From: CAYJAB01 sp964368305
Lineage (GTDB): Bacteria > Bacillota_I > Bacilli_A > Erysipelotrichales > Erysipelotrichaceae
DNA length: 64,000 nucleotides
Direction of reading: 5' to 3'
Assembly: GCA_964368305.1 (NCBI GenBank)
Contig: CAYJAB010000006.1
Location: 1-64,000, forward strand
The notes below the pieces were generated by a model. The model was not told the origin of the DNA. It saw only the letters and a program-made list of their open reading frames with translations, and searched no databases. This document shows positions 61,804-64,000 of the stretch, piece after piece. Made by a program: the position numbers and the translations under genes. The stretch's first letter is position 1, and each line of letters opens with the position of its first letter.

Positions 61804-62021
61804 AAAAAACTTGTCATTTTCATGACAAGTAAATTTGCACAATATCCATTTATACTCCATCTACCTCATGCCCTAGGTATTAGATGTCTCTAACGATTTC
61901 ATATAAATGTCAATACTGTTTACTTTGAGTATATTATTAGTAGGTAATCTCAAAGCTCTCAATCTAAGTAAGGAGTTTTAGAAGAGACTTGTATCATTTA
62001 CATAGTTAGTCTTGGCTAACT
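61804..62021 (-). ncRNA. Candidate structured non-coding RNA, family not recognised
   Basis: A strong promoter and a clear terminator delimit a minus-strand transcript of about 218 nucleotides with no credible reading frame. The 5' end forms a 7-bp hairpin (GTTAG/CTAAC). Then 61991-62003 pairs with 61901-61916 as a 13-bp helix with a three-base bulge, enclosing two hairpins (CTCT..CTAA with TTAG..AGAG, and a CTTTGAG/CTCAAAG stem). A further hairpin (about 61859-61887, TACCT/AGGTA plus CATC/GATG) precedes the terminator stem (61809-61816 with 61823-61830) and T run. An alternative GTCTCT/AGAGAC pairing competes with the inner hairpins. No match to tmRNA, RNase P, SRP, 6S, T-box or purine riboswitch motifs was seen. 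It could be a small RNA or a leader for uvrB. Confidence 0.62.
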
Positions 62022-62027
62022 AACTAC

Positions 62028-62056
62028 AGTTTACACCTCTTCCACTTTATTGTCAA
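62028..62056 (-). promoter_or_regulatory. Promoter of the candidate structured RNA
   Basis: On the minus strand TTGACA (62051-62056), 17-base spacer and TAAACT (62028-62033). It lies between the DUF3284-like gene and the RNA, so the RNA is transcribed independently. Confidence 0.72.
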
Positions 62057-62082
62057 CACTTAAAATAAATTTTTTTATCTTT

Positions 62083-62526
62083 TTATTCAATATTATTTTT
62101 ACTCTCAATAATTCTTTTTTCCATATCATATAAATGAAATCTTATTTTCTTTTCAAAACCTTTTGTAATAAATGGTTTTTTGAACTTTAAGATTGCTTTA
62201 TGCACTGCATTGTTTACAATTGTGTTTTCACTATAAGACACATTGCATTTAGATTCATCGATTGCCTCAATCTGATATTGAATATCAACTGAACCATAAA
62301 GTGTTGTCGCATTTACTGAATACATTTGATCTTGAGTTAACTCCATGATTTGATATGTAATAAAATTTGTTTCACTAAAATAACGTGTAAACTCAAACCC
62401 CGTTTTTAAATCTTCTATTTCAAACTTCAATTCATTTTTTTCATTTGCATCCTTATATAAATTTCCAACTAAATAGTTATATACATCACTAGCGGATACT
62501 TCTAATTCTACTTTTGCACTAAACAT
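62083..62526 (-). CDS. DUF3284-like (SRPBCC/START-fold) protein
   Basis: This 147-residue protein resembles the DUF3284 family, small proteins predicted to have a Bet v1/SRPBCC ligand-binding fold. Supporting segments are the N-terminal FSAKVELEVSASDVYNYLV, a central run of alternating beta strands (FEFTRYFSETNFITYQIMEL, YQIEAIDESKCNVSYSE) and a C-terminal amphipathic helix (KIRFHLYDMEKRIIES). No catalytic residues can be named. AAGGAGAG lies before the start. It sits immediately after the ctp terminator, so its promoter is unclear. Family assignment is moderate, function unknown. Confidence 0.6.
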   Translation of the reverse strand: MFSAKVELEVSASDVYNYLVGNLYKDANEKNELKFEIEDLKTGFEFTRYFSETNFITYQIMELTQDQMYSVNATTLYGSVDIQYQIEAIDESKCNVSYSENTIVNNAVHKAILKFKKPFITKGFEKKIRFHLYDMEKRIIESKNNIE

Positions 62527-62541
62527 AGTTCTCTCCTTTTT

Positions 62542-62577
62542 AAAAAAGCAATCCTACATCTAAAATATAGGATTGCT
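62542..62577 (-). terminator. Terminator of the C-terminal processing protease gene
   Basis: On the minus strand a perfect 10-bp stem (62568-62577 with 62547-62556) is followed by six T, five bases after the stop codon. Confidence 0.88.
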
Positions 62578-62582
62578 AAAGA

Positions 62583-64000
62583 TTATTTTAATAAATCTAC
62601 TGCTGCATCAAACTGAACATCATACTCTTCACGATTTATACTCCACGCTCTAACAACTTCAGTTGTTAAAAGTGTCATCGTTTCTGAATCAATATCTCCT
62701 GTTTCTGCAATATCCATATCTTCTTGGAAATCTTTAATTGCTGACACAGTTGATTTATCAAAATATCCATCTGTACGATCTACACCATATCCAAGTAAAT
62801 CCAATGCTAATTGTGCAACTCTTACTTCTTCAGCTACTGTATCAAATTCGATTACTGTACCTTCTTCAAGTGTTGGAATATATGCATAGAAGATATCGTG
62901 TAAGAATACTTCTTTATCTGGTGCAATTCCTACTTCATGAATTTTTTCATCGTTTGGTGTTAACCATTGAGCAACTGTGTACTTCAATGAACTTCCATCA
63001 CTAAACATTTTTGGAATTTGAACTGTTCCTTTTCCAAATGTTGTCGTTCCAACGATTGTTGCACCTCTTTGTTCGCTCAATGCGGCTGTTAATACTTCAG
63101 ATGCACTTGCTGAATTCTCATTTACTAAAACAACAACTTCTTTAAATTCTGGCATATATTTACCAGATGTAACCTTGTTAATTTCCATAGATCCATCACG
63201 TGCTTCTTGTTTTAATACAACTGTATCGTCCGGTAATAAAAAACCTGCAACATCAAGAAGTGAAGTTAAATATCCACCACCATTGTCTCTTAAATCAATG
63301 ATAAGATCTTCTACATTATTGTCTAACATATAATTTAAATGGTTTTCCGCTTCATTTCCTGTTGTGGATCCAAACTGACTGATTTCTAAAACACCAATGT
63401 TATCTTCTGTAATATAGCTATATGTTGTATTTTCAATTTCATCACGTATGATTGTCATTTCAATTGGTTTGTTTTGTCTTATAAATTCAATGACAACTTC
63501 TGATCCAATTTCACCTTTTACAAGTGCAACAACATCATCCGAAGAAACGCCTTCAACACTCATCCCGTCTACTTTTGAAATAATATCCCCCGCTTGTACA
63601 CCTGCTTTTTCTGCTGGAGATGATCTAAAGACGCGTTCAATTACAAATTTTCCATCTACTTCATAATAGGATACACCAATTCCAACAAATCCTAAATCGA
63701 TGCTTTGTGTAAAGGCTGCAGATTCTTCACTTGTCATATACCCTGTATTTGGATCTACTTCAAAATTTGTCATCCCTACCATTGCTTGATTTAATAAATC
63801 AGAACTTAATGTATCTATATCTTTTCCAAAATACCACTCATTTAACATAAGGTCATAAATAGCATCCAGTTTTGAAAAATTTGCTGTTTGCGGTTGTGCA
63901 TTGTTTTGGGTTGGTACAAATGTACGTGTACCAATCAAAAGCCCAATGAAGAATACTACAATCAACATTAAAATAACAATAAATGTTTGAATTCTTGCAT
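62583..64000 (-). CDS. S41 family C-terminal processing peptidase (5' end outside window)
   Basis: CtpA/CtpB-type serine proteases cut proteins outside the membrane, often in signalling or wall remodelling. The frame stays open to the right edge of the window. The codons before the ATG at 63968 continue a membrane helix (RIQTFIVIL then MLIVVFFIGLLIG), so the true start lies beyond 64000. Domains in order: membrane anchor, PDZ domain (GVSYYEVDGKFVIERVFRSSPAEKAGVQAGDII), S41 protease core with DLRDNGGGYLTSLLDVAG, the catalytic Ser region VLVNENSASASEVL and the Lys region TTFGKGTVQ, then a C-terminal peptidoglycan-binding-like domain (LALDLLGYGVDRTDGYFDK). The arrangement matches CtpB of Bacillota. 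Confidence 0.93.
   Translation of the reverse strand, partial: ARIQTFIVILMLIVVFFIGLLIGTRTFVPTQNNAQPQTANFSKLDAIYDLMLNEWYFGKDIDTLSSDLLNQAMVGMTNFEVDPNTGYMTSEESAAFTQSIDLGFVGIGVSYYEVDGKFVIERVFRSSPAEKAGVQAGDIISKVDGMSVEGVSSDDVVALVKGEIGSEVVIEFIRQNKPIEMTIIRDEIENTTYSYITEDNIGVLEISQFGSTTGNEAENHLNYMLDNNVEDLIIDLRDNGGGYLTSLLDVAGFLLPDDTVVLKQEARDGSMEINKVTSGKYMPEFKEVVVLVNENSASASEVLTAALSEQRGATIVGTTTFGKGTVQIPKMFSDGSSLKYTVAQWLTPNDEKIHEVGIAPDKEVFLHDIFYAYIPTLEEGTVIEFDTVAEEVRVAQLALDLLGYGVDRTDGYFDKSTVSAIKDFQEDMDIAETGDIDSETMTLLTTEVVRAWSINREEYDVQFDAAVDLLK

Noticed and set aside
61857..61887. Small frame starting at the ATG near 61858 within the structured RNA (about 30 codons)
   Set aside because: It reads through the terminator stem and T run and has no convincing ribosome binding site.
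61804..62056. tmRNA, tracrRNA, RNase P, 6S RNA or T-box identity for the structured RNA
   Set aside because: No tag reading frame or tRNA-like ends, no cas genes nearby, no conserved P RNA core, no rod-like 6S fold, and no T-box antiterminator motif were seen.
1..64000. tRNA genes, insertion sequences, prophage or defence systems
   Set aside because: No tRNA-like cloverleaf with TTCGA arm, no transposase or phage gene, and no known defence gene was recognised on either strand.

Overview
The window is an AT-rich bacterial chromosome segment that uses the standard genetic code: Trp is encoded by TGG and all core genes are full length under that code. Three gene orders point to a low-GC Bacillota: rpsL-rpsG-fusA-tuf, rplJ-rplL-methyltransferase-rpoB-rpoC, and uvrA-hprK-lgt-trxB-rapZ-yvcK-whiA. 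My best guess is an Erysipelotrichia-type anaerobe. That is an inference from synteny, from the glgC-glgD pair, the FolT-type transporter, the BspA-like LRR protein and the Cys-type sulfatase. No 16S rRNA is present to confirm it. No rRNA, tRNA, CRISPR array, insertion sequence or prophage was recognised.

Region by region. (1) 1-3.6 kb is the str operon (rpsL, rpsG, fusA, tuf) on the minus strand with a strong promoter. (2) 3.7-6.7 kb holds a sulfatase on the plus strand and a convergent DUF2130 coiled-coil protein, placed between the str operon and rpoC. (3) 7.0-16.9 kb is the rplJ-rplL-rsmC-like-rpoB-rpoC operon, preceded by an L10-type leader RNA; rpoB has an extra internal promoter. (4) 16.9-24.1 kb is central carbon metabolism: pgk-tpiA-eno, then the glycogen operon glgC-glgD-glgA. 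(5) 24.2-28.4 kb carries a lipoprotein solute-binding protein, ung, folC and a folate ECF S component, with overlapping or touching ends. (6) 28.4-43.2 kb is an accessory region. It contains two complete CUT2-type sugar ABC transporters (a galactose/glucose mglBAC set and an rbs-like set), a Gfo/Idh/MocA oxidoreductase, a sugar isomerase/epimerase-like TIM barrel, a LacI regulator and a PHP-domain protein. It is flanked by direct repeats: an intact LRR surface-protein gene at 41.2 kb and its internally deleted, nonsense-mutated copy at 29.1 kb. (7) 43.2-45.9 kb holds small accessory genes (GNAT, DUF2156, a membrane protein, an XRE regulator). (8) 45.9-54.9 kb is the core whiA-yvcK-rapZ, trxB, Lgt-HAD fusion, hprK, uvrA block. 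(9) 55-64 kb has a PASTA protein/FtsX-like permease/ABC ATPase operon, degV, uvrB, an apparently non-coding structured RNA with its own promoter and terminator, a DUF3284-like protein and a C-terminal processing protease cut by the window end.

Regulation visible in the sequence: LacI/CcpA-type operators lie at the mglB promoter and between lacI and the PHP gene, which ties the sugar cluster to HprK/CcpA-style carbon control. hprK lies in the same window, 11 to 19 kb away. Stem-loops follow both sugar-binding-protein genes and would let binding protein exceed permease. Terminators are very tight to stop codons throughout. The most unusual items are the orphan structured RNA at about 61.8-62.0 kb, the Lgt-HAD phosphatase fusion, the PASTA/ABC unit separating uvrA from uvrB, and the repeat-flanked sugar cassette.
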